Below are positions 17,928 through 26,269 of a stretch of DNA of 64,000 nucleotides, piece after piece. The DNA is taken from NCBI RefSeq assembly GCF_900142095.1, contig NZ_FQZP01000005.1:1-64000 (forward strand), given 5' to 3'. The translations under genes were made by a program, and so were the position numbers. The first letter of the stretch is position 1, and each line of letters starts with the position of its first letter. Source of the DNA: Thermoclostridium caenicola. GTDB taxonomy: Bacteria > Bacillota > Clostridia > DSM-8532. The notes beneath the pieces were generated by a model, which was not told the DNA's origin, made no database searches, and worked only from the letters and a program-made list of their open reading frames with translations.

Positions 17928-18911
17928 ATGAACAAATGCCCAAAGCCAAAACAGCCTTTAGTGGAACACATGTATACGGCTGATCCTTCAGCCCACGTTT
18001 TTGAAGGAAAGCTGTACATCTATCCGTCCCATGATCTGGACAAGGATATTCCGTCCAATGACAACGGTGACCAGTACGCCATGGAAGACTACCATGTCTT
18101 TTCCATGGATGACATGGAATCACCCGTCGTAGATCATGGGGAAGTTCTGCACATGAAGGATGTTCCATGGGTTTCCAAGCAAATGTGGGCTCCGGACTGT
18201 GCTTTCAAGAACAACACCTATTACCTGTATTTCCCGGCCAGGGACAAGGATGGCATTTTCAGGATCGGCGTGGCCACAAGCCCGAATCCCGCAGGTCCTT
18301 TCAAACCGCAGCCCAATTACATTCCGGGAAGCTTCAGCATAGATCCGGCCGTACTTGTGGATGATGACGGAAGGGCTTATATGTATTTCGGCGGTTTGTG
18401 GGGCGGCCAGCTGGAGAAATGGCAGTCTGGTACCTTCAATCCGGACGCTGTTGGCCCTTCCGGAAACGAGCCTGCCCTTGGGCCCATGGTGGCCGAGTTG
18501 AGCGATGATATGCTCACCTTCAAGGAAAAGCCCCAGATGATACAGATCGTTGATGAGAACGGGAACCCCATCACCGCTGGCGATGAGGACAGAAGATACT
18601 TTGAAGGGCCGTGGATGCATAAGTACAATGGTTTATACTATCTTTCCTATTCCACCGGCACCACCCATTATATCGTCTATGCCGTCAGCGATAATCCGAA
18701 AGGTCCCTTTGTCTATAAGGGCCGGATACTGGAGCCGGTTATCGGCTGGACAACCCACCATTCCATTGTCGAGTTCAAGGGGAAATGGTACCTGTTCTAC
18801 CATGACAGTTCCCTGTCGGGTGGCGTGGATAGCAAACGCTGCATGAAATATACCGAGCTGAAATACAATCCCGACGGCACCATCCAGACCATCAAGCCCT
18901 ACGATGATTGA
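17928..18911 (+). CDS. Glycoside hydrolase family 43 enzyme
   Basis: 327 residues, five-bladed beta-propeller hydrolase acting on arabinose- or xylose-containing oligosaccharides. The three catalytic acids fit the family: Asp in YTADPSAHVF, Asp in SIDPAVLVDDDG, Glu in FEGPWMHKYNG. Paired aromatic blades (YYLYFPAR, YYLSYST, WYLFYHD) are typical. There is no signal peptide and no carbohydrate-binding domain, so it works inside the cell on imported oligosaccharides. GGGGGG ribosome site upstream and a strong terminator downstream: a single-gene transcript. Exact specificity (arabinofuranosidase or beta-xylosidase) cannot be set. Confidence 0.93.
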   Translation: MNKCPKPKQPLVEHMYTADPSAHVFEGKLYIYPSHDLDKDIPSNDNGDQYAMEDYHVFSMDDMESPVVDHGEVLHMKDVPWVSKQMWAPDCAFKNNTYYLYFPARDKDGIFRIGVATSPNPAGPFKPQPNYIPGSFSIDPAVLVDDDGRAYMYFGGLWGGQLEKWQSGTFNPDAVGPSGNEPALGPMVAELSDDMLTFKEKPQMIQIVDENGNPITAGDEDRRYFEGPWMHKYNGLYYLSYSTGTTHYIVYAVSDNPKGPFVYKGRILEPVIGWTTHHSIVEFKGKWYLFYHDSSLSGGVDSKRCMKYTELKYNPDGTIQTIKPYDD

Positions 18912-18938
18912 TTAATTTGAACGGTATAACTCTTTCGG

Positions 18939-18984
18939 GCGGCAGAGCACCGGCTTATAAACCGGTTCTCTGCCGCTCTTTTTG
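18939..18984 (+). terminator. Terminator after the GH43 gene
   Basis: GCGGCAGAG...ACCGG pairs with CCGGT...CTCTGCCGC and is followed by TTTTT. Confidence 0.9.
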
Positions 18985-18994
18985 ATTGTGTCCA

Positions 18995-20167
18995 TCAAGC
19001 GTTCAGATTCTCTTTTTGGTATACCACTTTCCCGTCAATGATGGTATACAGCACTGTTGTAAAGGTTTCCATGGGATTGCCGTTGAAGATGGCAATATCC
19101 GCGTCCTTGCCCTCCTCCAGGCTTCCAATCCTGTCTGCAACATTGCAGATCTCGGCTGCATTGATGGTAATGGCTTTCAACGCCTCCTCCTGGCCCAATC
19201 CCTCCTTTGCGGCAAACCCCGCATAAATGGGCAGGTATTGGATCCTGGAAACGGGATGATCCGACGTGATGGCAACCTTGACCCCAGCCTTGTGCAGGAT
19301 ACCCGGCGTCTTGAAATCCATGTGCTGCACCTCGATCTTGTTCCTTGATGCGATGGAGGGGCCAACAATCGCCGGAAAGCCTGATTCGGCAATTTCCTCA
19401 GCGATCAGGTGACCTTCGGTGCAGTGATCCAGTGTCATTTTCAAATCGAACTCCCTGGCAATCCGGATGGCTGTCAGAATGTCGTCGGCGCGATGGACGT
19501 GCGCTTTGAGGGGAATCTCCCGGTTCAGTACGGGAAGCCAGCATTCCATTCTGAAATCCGGCTCAAAATCCTCACCGCTTTCTACAGCCCGTTTCTTCCT
19601 CACCTGATAGGCGCGGGCATTGAAAAGCTCCTCCCGAAGGAGGGATGCAATGGCCATACGCGTGGATGGCATCTTGCTCATGCCTTCATAGGTCGTCTTG
19701 GGGTTTTCGCCGAAGGCAATCTTCATGGCGGCCGGTTCCAGGACAACCATTTTGTCCATGCACCGGCCATGGGTTTTCATGAATACAAACTGTCCACCCA
19801 CCACGTTGGCGCTTCCCGGGCCCACCATCACCGAGGTGATACCGGAGCTCAGTGCATTGTGAAAGGCTGAATCCATGGGATTGACCGCATCCAGGGCCCT
19901 CAGCCATGGCGTAACCGGGTTTGTGGACTCATTGCAATCATTCCCCTCAAACCCTTTCTTTTCTTCATTGATTCCGATATGGCAATGGGCTTCCACAAGC
20001 CCGGGCAAAACCCAGCAGCCTTCGGCGTCTATGACTTCCATCGCCTGCTCGTCGCCGGGATCAAATTCCCCCACTTTCACGATCTTTCCGTCCTTGATCA
20101 GCACGCTGCCCTTTTCATAATTCCTTCCCGTCATGGTGAGCAGTTTTCCGTTCTTTATCAACAGCAT
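18995..20167 (-). CDS. Amidohydrolase (imidazolonepropionase-like metal-dependent hydrolase)
   Basis: 390 residues. The frame is open 590 bases further upstream, over an opposite-strand gene; the start is placed at ATG 20167 (MLLIKNGKLLT) on family pattern and an AAGGGA ribosome site. Amidohydrolase features: VEAHCHIG (metal His-x-His), KAHVHRADD, TLDHCTEGHL and the late metal Asp in AITSDHP, followed by the C-terminal composite domain GKDADIAIFNGNP. It hydrolyses an amide or cyclic amide; clostridial relatives of this group are annotated only generally. Cytoplasmic, monocistronic. Confidence 0.88.
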   Translation of the reverse strand: MLLIKNGKLLTMTGRNYEKGSVLIKDGKIVKVGEFDPGDEQAMEVIDAEGCWVLPGLVEAHCHIGINEEKKGFEGNDCNESTNPVTPWLRALDAVNPMDSAFHNALSSGITSVMVGPGSANVVGGQFVFMKTHGRCMDKMVVLEPAAMKIAFGENPKTTYEGMSKMPSTRMAIASLLREELFNARAYQVRKKRAVESGEDFEPDFRMECWLPVLNREIPLKAHVHRADDILTAIRIAREFDLKMTLDHCTEGHLIAEEIAESGFPAIVGPSIASRNKIEVQHMDFKTPGILHKAGVKVAITSDHPVSRIQYLPIYAGFAAKEGLGQEEALKAITINAAEICNVADRIGSLEEGKDADIAIFNGNPMETFTTVLYTIIDGKVVYQKENLNA

Positions 20168-20368
20168 GATGGATTCCCTTCCGTTCTTCCAATGGGTATC
20201 TGTCAACGAATAGTTTTCTGCGAGTATTCTTTCACGCGCATCCTGAGAATATGAACGCAAACTGCTGCTAATAAGGCACTGCGTCAACTTGTGCAGTGCC
20301 TCGTGTTTCCGGGGATAGGGCTTGTACATATATTGGTACCAGATGATGCAGCGAAAGGAGGACTCCAT

Positions 20369-20746
20369 GTGCATATCAATGGGATTCCCGACGGACCGAA
20401 AAACCCTGAGCTTCCGTTCAACAGCGTATTTAACCAATACCAGCGTTTTCAGCGGTTCCCCGGATTCCCGGGTTTCCCGCGAGGACCGGGTTTCCAGGCA
20501 CCCAGCGGACCGCCGCCGCGGACTGCGCCATCCAGGGCAAGCATGACGCCCCTGGCCGTGGATCCGGGTTCCATCCGCTTCTGCCTGTTCAGGTTCACCT
20601 ACATATGGCCGAGAAGAGGACAACCTTTCTGGCTCTTCCCCGTCACATTGGGGCGCCGCTCCATAGCCGGTTTCAGGTGGACAGGCTTCAGGTGGGTATT
20701 CTTCGGTATGGACCTGGATCAGATCGATGCTTTCCAATGCGTGTAG
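20369..20746 (+). CDS. Small Pro/Gly-rich protein with conserved aromatic C-terminal domain
   Basis: 125 residues from GTG 20369, preceded by AAAGGAGG with a 7-base gap; this start has a far better ribosome site than earlier codons. The N-terminal half is low-complexity (PGFPGFPRGPG, collagen-like). The C-terminal half has FTYIW, FWLFPV, GRRSIAGFRW and WVFFGMDLDQIDAF. From memory, similar small proteins with this Trp/Phe-rich end occur in spore-forming Clostridia, without assigned function; that comparison is unverified. It runs opposite to the amidohydrolase frame and ends at a bidirectional terminator. Confidence 0.7.
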   Translation: MHINGIPDGPKNPELPFNSVFNQYQRFQRFPGFPGFPRGPGFQAPSGPPPRTAPSRASMTPLAVDPGSIRFCLFRFTYIWPRRGQPFWLFPVTLGRRSIAGFRWTGFRWVFFGMDLDQIDAFQCV

Positions 20747-20783
20747 GAATCTGAACATACGAATGACGGATTAAAGAATTGGT

Positions 20784-20828
20784 AAAAAAAGCCGGCAGGC
20801 TACCTGCAATCCGCTGCCTGCCGGTTTT
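20784..20828. terminator. Bidirectional terminator
   Basis: GCCGGCAGGC and GCCTGCCGGT form the stem; A7 on the left and TTTT on the right give both directions a U-run. It separates the convergent small-protein gene and the ABC operon. Confidence 0.85.
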
Positions 20829-20838
20829 ATGCGTCTCC

Positions 20839-21498
20839 CTAGAACTCCCTGTTTCTGTAGATTTTCAGCGATATCCCATAGGACACGGCCAGCAGGGCAA
20901 GCGCAGTGCCTGCAATCATGGCACCAATGACGCCCTCGGACTGCCTGGACAAAAATGCCGCTATCCCGAGAAGGATGGGGTTGCCGGAAGCGATACCGGA
21001 TGCCACGAGGCTGATACCGAAAAACATTCCGAAAAACAGGATGAAGTGATAGATCCTGGACTTGATGTAACCAAACTTGAAGTACAGGGGCAAATAGATG
21101 CTGGCTAAGAACGAAATCGAAAGGAAAGCTCCGAGGACCTCTTCCAGGCTGACAGGATGCAGGCTCGGAATCAGATGCATCATCCCCACGACCCTGGTGG
21201 CCAGGATGTAAATGATAACGGCAAATATCACATAGACAAATACCATCAGGTACCTGGCTCCGACAATGACCGACCGGCTCAGGGGCAGGCTGTTGAGGAT
21301 GACGTCTGCCTTGTTCTTGTCATCCAGGGCACAGCCGCTCACCGTGAGCATATACGTGATGGCAACCATGCAGATGACAAAAACACTCGCCGCATTATCC
21401 AGGCTGGCAAATACGAAAAGCATAAAAACCAGGTACAGGGCGCTGAACGCAATAGTTTTCTTCAGCAGCAATATATCCTTGAGCATCAGGCTAAGCAT
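20839..21498 (-). CDS. ABC transporter permease (ABC-2 type)
   Basis: 219 residues with six hydrophobic segments (about 14-35, 37-55, 82-105, 120-140, 148-175, 180-205), fitting the ABC2_membrane family that partners with YtrB- or BcrA-like ATPases. The sequence LDDKNKADVILNSLPLSR between TM2 and TM3 is typical of this family. ATG with GGAGG upstream; overlaps the end of the ATPase gene by 8 bases. Exports or senses an unknown compound, often a cell-wall antibiotic in relatives. Confidence 0.88.
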   Translation of the reverse strand: MLSLMLKDILLLKKTIAFSALYLVFMLFVFASLDNAASVFVICMVAITYMLTVSGCALDDKNKADVILNSLPLSRSVIVGARYLMVFVYVIFAVIIYILATRVVGMMHLIPSLHPVSLEEVLGAFLSISFLASIYLPLYFKFGYIKSRIYHFILFFGMFFGISLVASGIASGNPILLGIAAFLSRQSEGVIGAMIAGTALALLAVSYGISLKIYRNREF

Positions 21499-22357
21499 TC
21501 TGATTCCTCCTCGTAAAATACAGCATGATATCTTCCAGGGTTGGTTTTTCGATGACAATGTTCTCTCCGTACATCCTTCTGAGCTTTTTCCTGTCCTGTG
21601 CCAGTCCTTCAAAACCAAACTGGTTTTCCTTTATCCCGATAAAGTTCCCCCTGTCCTCATCGCGGACAAGCCCTCTGGCTCCCTTCACCAGGCAATAATT
21701 CTCCAATATATCATCCTTGGCCGATGAAAAGACGATCCTGCCTTCATGGATGAAGGTGATGCAGTCTGCGACCTTATCCAGATCCGATGTGATATGGGTG
21801 GAAAAGAAAACCCCCTTGTCATCCCCCCGGCTGATATCGGTCAGGATATCCAGCAGCTCATTCCTGACGATGGGATCCAGGCCGGAAGTCGGCTCATCCA
21901 TGATCAGCAGCTCCGCGTTGTGCGACAGGGCAATGGCCAGTGAAAACTTCATCTTCATGCCCTTGGACAGATCCTTTATTTTCTTGTCCAGAGGCAGTTC
22001 GAAGCGCCTGATATAGTGGCTGAAGGCTTTGTCATCCCAGTTCTTGTACAGGGGCGCGATAATTCTTCCCATCTCTTTAGGGGTCAATTCTTCGTAGTAA
22101 TAGTTTTCGTCGTACACAAAACCAACCCGGTTTTTGATCTCCTTTTCATGCCGGATGTGATCCAGCCCGAACACCAGCGCCTCGCCGGCATCCTTTTTCA
22201 GCAGGTTCATGATCAGCTTGATGGTGGTGCTCTTTCCTGCTCCGTTTGGGCCGATAAAGCCCATGATATAGCCCTTTTCCATGGAAAAGCTGACATTGTC
22301 CAGCTTGAAACCTTTAAAAGTTTTTGTCAGGTTCTGAACCTGCAGAATCTTGTCCAT
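21491..22357 (-). CDS. ABC transporter ATP-binding protein
   Basis: 288 residues. Walker A GPNGAGKST, a Q-loop region, the signature in this frame as LSKGMKMKFSLA (a common variant of LSGGQ in drug/bacitracin exporters), Walker B LLIMDEPTSGLDP and the H-loop FFSTH. The last 80 residues form an accessory C-terminal region. GAGGAGG precedes the ATG. Second gene of a regulator-ATPase-permease operon. Confidence 0.93.
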   Translation of the reverse strand: MDKILQVQNLTKTFKGFKLDNVSFSMEKGYIMGFIGPNGAGKSTTIKLIMNLLKKDAGEALVFGLDHIRHEKEIKNRVGFVYDENYYYEELTPKEMGRIIAPLYKNWDDKAFSHYIRRFELPLDKKIKDLSKGMKMKFSLAIALSHNAELLIMDEPTSGLDPIVRNELLDILTDISRGDDKGVFFSTHITSDLDKVADCITFIHEGRIVFSSAKDDILENYCLVKGARGLVRDEDRGNFIGIKENQFGFEGLAQDRKKLRRMYGENIVIEKPTLEDIMLYFTRRNQNA

Positions 22358-22361
22358 GATC

Positions 22362-22736
22362 CTATTCCTCCTCATACAGTATTTTGAGCATGTTCAGGAG
22401 TTCATCCTGTTCCAGCCCGATGGATTTGGCCGCATCCACCGCTTCTGCCAGCTTTTCCTCTACCATTTTGTACCGCATTTCCCGGAGCATGTGCTTGTTT
22501 TGCACCGCTACAAAGGTCCCTTTGCCCGGGACGGTCTCAAGGTAGCCTTCCTGCTCAAGCTCATCATAGGCCCGTTTTGTTGTGATGACGCTGATCTGAA
22601 GCTCCTTGGCAAGAACCCTTATGGATGGGAGCAGTTCCCCGCCTTTGAGTTCGCCACGCATGATCTGGTTCTTGATTTGCTTTGCTATCTGCTCATAAAT
22701 CGGCTCTTCTGAAGAATTGTAAATAACGATATTCAT
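22362..22736 (-). CDS. GntR-family regulator, YtrA subfamily
   Basis: 124 residues: an N-terminal winged helix (PIYEQIAKQIKNQI, GELLPSIRVLAKELQIS, YDELEQEGYL, GKGTFVA) and a short helical C-terminal tail for dimerisation, the YtrA layout. It stands first in an operon with ABC exporter genes, and a large palindrome covers its promoter, so it is probably an autorepressor released by the transported compound. The ATG at 22736 is used; an upstream in-frame ATG lies inside the operator region with no ribosome site. Confidence 0.93.
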   Translation of the reverse strand: MNIVIYNSSEEPIYEQIAKQIKNQIMRGELKGGELLPSIRVLAKELQISVITTKRAYDELEQEGYLETVPGKGTFVAVQNKHMLREMRYKMVEEKLAEAVDAAKSIGLEQDELLNMLKILYEEE

Positions 22737-22760
22737 GGCTCCGTTACCCTTGTCACTCAT

Positions 22761-22808
22761 GTTATTACTGTATATATACTGTATATACAGTAATAACGGT
22801 TATGTCAA
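22761..22808 (-). promoter_or_regulatory. Promoter and operator of the GntR/ABC operon
   Basis: Reverse strand: TTGACA (22803-22808), 17-nt spacer, TATACA (22780-22785). The -10 lies inside a perfect inverted repeat (22761-22797) with 16-bp arms, GTTATTACTGTATATA and its complement, around TACTG. Such a site would block RNA polymerase when bound. Confidence 0.85.
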
Positions 22809-22889
22809 CCCATTTTTCCGATGGTCTTTACATCAGGAATCAAATGGCCTTTCTGTCCTGTACAAGGCCTTCCAAGACGGTGATTCCAT

Positions 22890-22924
22890 AAAAAAATCGG
22901 AGCAGGACATACTGTCCGCTCCGG
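22890..22924 (-). terminator. Terminator after the sigma-partner gene
   Basis: CGGAGCGGACA pairs with TGTCCTGCTCCG on the minus strand and is followed by TTTTTTT. Confidence 0.88.
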
Positions 22925-22953
22925 TATATCTATCTGATCTGCCACGTCGGCAG

Positions 22954-24171
22954 TTACATGCCGAGGCATTCCTTCAGAAAGGCCGCGAAGGCTTCGTTCA
23001 CCTCATGCCTTGAGATAAACCCGATATTGGGATAATAAACGGTTTCCATGTATACCCCGCTCCTGTTGTATATCCGGATAGTTACCGGGTTCTCCAGGGC
23101 GTTTGTTCCGGCACTACCCGCATAGCCAGCCTGTGTGCTTCCCTGCCCGACCGCATTCGGTGTATCCGCGGGCGCTACAGGATAAACGGTTGGCAAATCC
23201 TCCGCGTATCCGGAAGGCATAACTTCCTTAGCTTCGGGAACTTCATCCTTTCTTATGCTGACAGGCGCATCCGGCCTGTCATGGAGCCCGCCATCCCTGT
23301 GTTCAGGGGGCATGGGTGGTATCTCCATCCCCTTTGATCCAGGCTTTGTCGGATCAGGAACCGCGTCCACGTTCCCGCGGCCGGCGCCCGTATTGCTGAA
23401 TAGCTTCTCAAAATATCTGTCGCTGGAATTGGGTATGACCGAGTAAAAATCGTAAAACGTTTTGATCTTCTGTCTGTCGGTCAGCTCGGCCAGGATCTCC
23501 GTGCGGCCTTCCAATTTTGCCCGCTCGCTGTGCCCGATGAACCGTATCCTGGCAATATCCTCGGCGCTGTAAATGCCATAAAGCTCCAGGTATGCTTTAG
23601 CATCCTCATCCTGGTTGTTCAGATAGCTCTCGAAGGTCATGAAATTGAACAGCTGATACCCTGTTTCCTTCTTTACAGCCACCACGGCTTCACCGCCGGC
23701 AGGCGTATACCGGTACACTTCCAGGCCGATGAGGCTCTCGTCGACGCTTGTGGTGATAGTGGCAATCTTTTCTCCGATATCCTCATCCTTGATGGTATCT
23801 GGAAGTCCGAACTCGGCCCTTTGCTCCTCCCTGAGTAAAATGTAATGCCTGTTACTCAGCTGGAACTGGTCCTTCAGCACATATACCGCATCCTCCCTGG
23901 GCGCGGCACCGATACTGTCACCGGCCTGCAGTTTTTCCCCCGGGTTGCCGGTCAGCAGGCCTCCCGATGAAAGGCTCCAAATCAGGGCACCTGCCACAAT
24001 CATGGCGCTCATGGCCAATACCGGTATGGCCCGTCTCGGGCTGAAGGCTGTCCTTGATGCCTTCCTTTCGGTTTCCCCCGTCTTTTGGAGGATATGAGCC
24101 AGCATCCTCTTCTCGGCGTCCGGCCCCGGCGCAATGCGATCGATGGCCCGCCTGATATCTTCCCGTTTCAT
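22954..24171 (-). CDS. Membrane protein paired with ECF sigma factor (probable anti-sigma)
   Basis: 405 residues: cytoplasmic N-terminus (1-47) with MKREDIRRAIDRIAPG, one membrane segment (about 48-70), and a large outer part. The outer part has a mixed region (75-265) and a Pro-rich linker (about 270-350), then a short C-terminal domain (VTIRIYNRSGVYMETVYYPN). The gene overlaps the sigma factor stop by ATGA. This is the typical layout of a trans-membrane anti-sigma factor, though no zinc-binding ZAS motif (HxxxCxxC) is seen. Function inferred from pairing only. Confidence 0.72.
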   Translation of the reverse strand: MKREDIRRAIDRIAPGPDAEKRMLAHILQKTGETERKASRTAFSPRRAIPVLAMSAMIVAGALIWSLSSGGLLTGNPGEKLQAGDSIGAAPREDAVYVLKDQFQLSNRHYILLREEQRAEFGLPDTIKDEDIGEKIATITTSVDESLIGLEVYRYTPAGGEAVVAVKKETGYQLFNFMTFESYLNNQDEDAKAYLELYGIYSAEDIARIRFIGHSERAKLEGRTEILAELTDRQKIKTFYDFYSVIPNSSDRYFEKLFSNTGAGRGNVDAVPDPTKPGSKGMEIPPMPPEHRDGGLHDRPDAPVSIRKDEVPEAKEVMPSGYAEDLPTVYPVAPADTPNAVGQGSTQAGYAGSAGTNALENPVTIRIYNRSGVYMETVYYPNIGFISRHEVNEAFAAFLKECLGM

Positions 24172-24659
24172 TCCACATCCCCCTCCATTTCGATCCTGAG
24201 GCGCTTTCTTGCGGCATGCAGCCAGCTTCTTACGGTGGAAGCCTTCTTACCCAGAATCCTTGCGATTTCTGCTGCCGAATACCCCTCGTAGTAGTGCAGG
24301 AACACCGCTGTTTTATACCTGGGAGGAAGCTTAAGAACCCTGTTCAGCGTTTCATCGATGGTGAGCGCATCATCGGCCGCCACATCCGCCACTGCGTCCA
24401 TGCTGACCCTTTTCGTCCACCAATGGCGAAAATAGTCCTTGCACAGGTTGGTTGCGGTTCTGATCAGCCATGCCTTTTCGTGTTCCACGTTTTCAAACTG
24501 CGTGTCATCCCGCATCAGGCGCAGGAAGGTATTCTGCACCATATCCTCGGTATCATGGCTGTTCTTCATATACATGAAGCAAACACGGTATACCGTTTTG
24601 ACGTGGCGATGATAGATTCCTGACAGTTCTTCATCCGTACGCAATAAAGAACGCCCCAC
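24168..24659 (-). CDS. ECF-type RNA polymerase sigma factor
   Basis: 163 residues with region 2 (LSGIYHRHVKTVYRVCFMYM...DTEDMVQNTFLRL) and region 4 (LPPRYKTAVFLHYYEGYSAAEIARILGKKASTVRSWLHAARKRL). A GTG start at 24659 is chosen for its AGGGGGA ribosome site; another GTG lies six codons upstream. It should direct polymerase to stress genes when released from the partner encoded downstream. Confidence 0.92.
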   Translation of the reverse strand: MGRSLLRTDEELSGIYHRHVKTVYRVCFMYMKNSHDTEDMVQNTFLRLMRDDTQFENVEHEKAWLIRTATNLCKDYFRHWWTKRVSMDAVADVAADDALTIDETLNRVLKLPPRYKTAVFLHYYEGYSAAEIARILGKKASTVRSWLHAARKRLRIEMEGDVE

Positions 24660-24716
24660 GGCACTTCCCCCTTTCACCTCTAATACGATTGAAACCGGGA
24701 AAACGTTGAGGGCGCA

Positions 24717-25607
24717 TCAATCTTTTTTCTCATTCGGGATACCGAACATTTTCAGGATGGCCGGCATGACATCAGTCAGGGAGCGGATGTCCAGTGCCTT
24801 TCTGTCCACCGCGTCGCCGGCTATAATGACGGGAACGGGATTAAAGGTATGGGTCTTGACCGAAAGGTCCTCGATATTGCCATGATCGCTGGTAATGAGA
24901 ATCACGTCTTCCCTCAAATCCACCAGCTGGATCAGCCGTCCCAGCATCCGGTTCAGAAGTTCCAGCTCATAAACCGCTTTTTCGCGGTCCCCGCTGTGTC
25001 CCTGGATGTCCGTCATGAAGAACTCGAAGAGGGTCAGGTCAAAATCCCGGCTGATGCCGTAGAGGATTTTGGCCGCCTCCTCCGGCGTTCTCAGGGGAAC
25101 ATCATACCCGTTCTCGATCAGCATCCTTCCCGTGATATCATGGAAAACGCCCCGTTTTGCCATATAGTCTTCCAAAACCCTGAAGGGCGTATCCGACGAA
25201 AGGCAAAGAAGCGAGGTGACCGATGGTCTGAAGATGCCCCGGGACTCCGTTTTCATTTTCTCGAGGTATTCGGCGGAATAGACATTGGCAAAGGTGACCG
25301 TACGACCGTGCCGTTTCAGGCGGAGGAACAGGTTGTCCTCCATGATGATCTGTTCAAGCTCATGGGTGGGACGAGCCGACCAGTGCTTTCCGATGGCTTT
25401 GGACGCGTTGACGCCGGTATAGAGGGTGGTCTGGCCTGTAGCGCTTTGCGGCAACCCCTCCACCCCCAGGGTCGCATCAGCGCAAATCAGACCATAGCGA
25501 TCCATCAAATATTCGAAATGCCGCATATCCGCGATGCAGCAGGGATTTTTCTCCGGATCCTTCTCCCCTATACCAAAACCGTCTATAAAAATAAAAATCA
25601 TTCTCAT
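24717..25607 (-). CDS. Phosphoglycerate-mutase-like metalloenzyme (alkaline phosphatase superfamily)
   Basis: 296 residues. N-terminal metal-binding IFIDGFGIG, a probable nucleophile segment SATGQTTLYTG, DIQGHSGD and the C-terminal metal-binding SDHGNIEDLSVKTHTFNPVPV. These are the signatures of cofactor-independent phosphoglycerate mutase and phosphopentomutase relatives. The protein is much shorter than a true iPGM (about 510), so it is a stand-alone metalloenzyme-domain protein whose substrate is unknown. Cytoplasmic; monocistronic. Confidence 0.82.
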   Translation of the reverse strand: MRMIFIFIDGFGIGEKDPEKNPCCIADMRHFEYLMDRYGLICADATLGVEGLPQSATGQTTLYTGVNASKAIGKHWSARPTHELEQIIMEDNLFLRLKRHGRTVTFANVYSAEYLEKMKTESRGIFRPSVTSLLCLSSDTPFRVLEDYMAKRGVFHDITGRMLIENGYDVPLRTPEEAAKILYGISRDFDLTLFEFFMTDIQGHSGDREKAVYELELLNRMLGRLIQLVDLREDVILITSDHGNIEDLSVKTHTFNPVPVIIAGDAVDRKALDIRSLTDVMPAILKMFGIPNEKKD

Positions 25608-25700
25608 GGCTTAATGCTTTCCAATCCTATATCCCTTCATTCCAGTTCTATTCTACCAGAACATAATGCCTGCAGCGACAGGCCTGATAAACGTTTTATA

Positions 25701-25737
25701 AAAGCCTGCGCATCCTTTGCAGGGACACAGCAGGCTT
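25701..25737 (-). terminator. Terminator after the ParB-like gene
   Basis: AGCCTGC and GCAGGCT form the stem on the minus strand, followed by TTTTATAAAA. The loop is long (about 20 nt). Confidence 0.55.
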
Positions 25738-25743
25738 GATGGC

Positions 25744-26199
25744 TCAGGCAAGGGCCTTCTCCCCTTTTTGGATAAGGAGCAAATCCTGGTAATCCTTCGG
25801 ATCGGTCGTCCAGAAGATAACATAATAGGCCTTCACCCCGATGCGTTTCAGCGCCTCATGGCGATGGTTGCCGTCGTTCACCTCGCAATAGCCCTGCGCA
25901 TAATTCACGATCAGCGGCGGCATGTCCCATCCGTTCCGCAAGGCCTGGATCATGCCGTTTACAATGCCTTCAAAACCATCTTTGTCAACCCGGTAGATCA
26001 TGCCCGGCTCTGGGCCGCAGCACCGATTCAGCTTATCCAGTTCGACAAGCATGGGCCCCACATAATACCTGCGTTTAAGTTTCAGCCCATCCGAAAAGGC
26101 CTTGTTATGTCCAGGACCGTTCAGGAATCCATGTATCCATGCTTCTATAAGGCCCATCCTGGCAAAGTGCATGGCTCCCTGTAATGTAAACGGATACAT
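25744..26199 (-). CDS. ParB/Srx-like small protein
   Basis: About 151 residues from ATG 26199 (MYPFTLQG), with GGAGG 11 bases away; an ATG seven or more codons upstream cannot be excluded. The part PPLIVNYAQGYCEVNDGNHRHEALKRIGVKAYYVIFW is the ParB-N/sulfiredoxin-type motif in which the GNHRHEA loop binds nucleotide. The region before it (FLNGPGHNKAFSDGLKLKRRYYVGP) is not familiar. Relatives include stand-alone ParB-like proteins of unknown activity. Downstream of an esterase gene on the same strand, with a 70-base gap. Confidence 0.72.
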   Translation of the reverse strand: MYPFTLQGAMHFARMGLIEAWIHGFLNGPGHNKAFSDGLKLKRRYYVGPMLVELDKLNRCCGPEPGMIYRVDKDGFEGIVNGMIQALRNGWDMPPLIVNYAQGYCEVNDGNHRHEALKRIGVKAYYVIFWTTDPKDYQDLLLIQKGEKALA

Positions 26200-26269
26200 C
26201 TTGCGAGAATCCTCCTGATGAGTCATCTCTATCATCATATGAACCCGGTATGGCGTGTGTAAACAGACC

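Noticed and set aside
20167-20758. N-terminal extension of the amidohydrolase to 587 residues
   Set aside because: The extra part is antisense to the small Pro/Gly-rich gene and low-complexity; the family's N-terminus starts at 20167.
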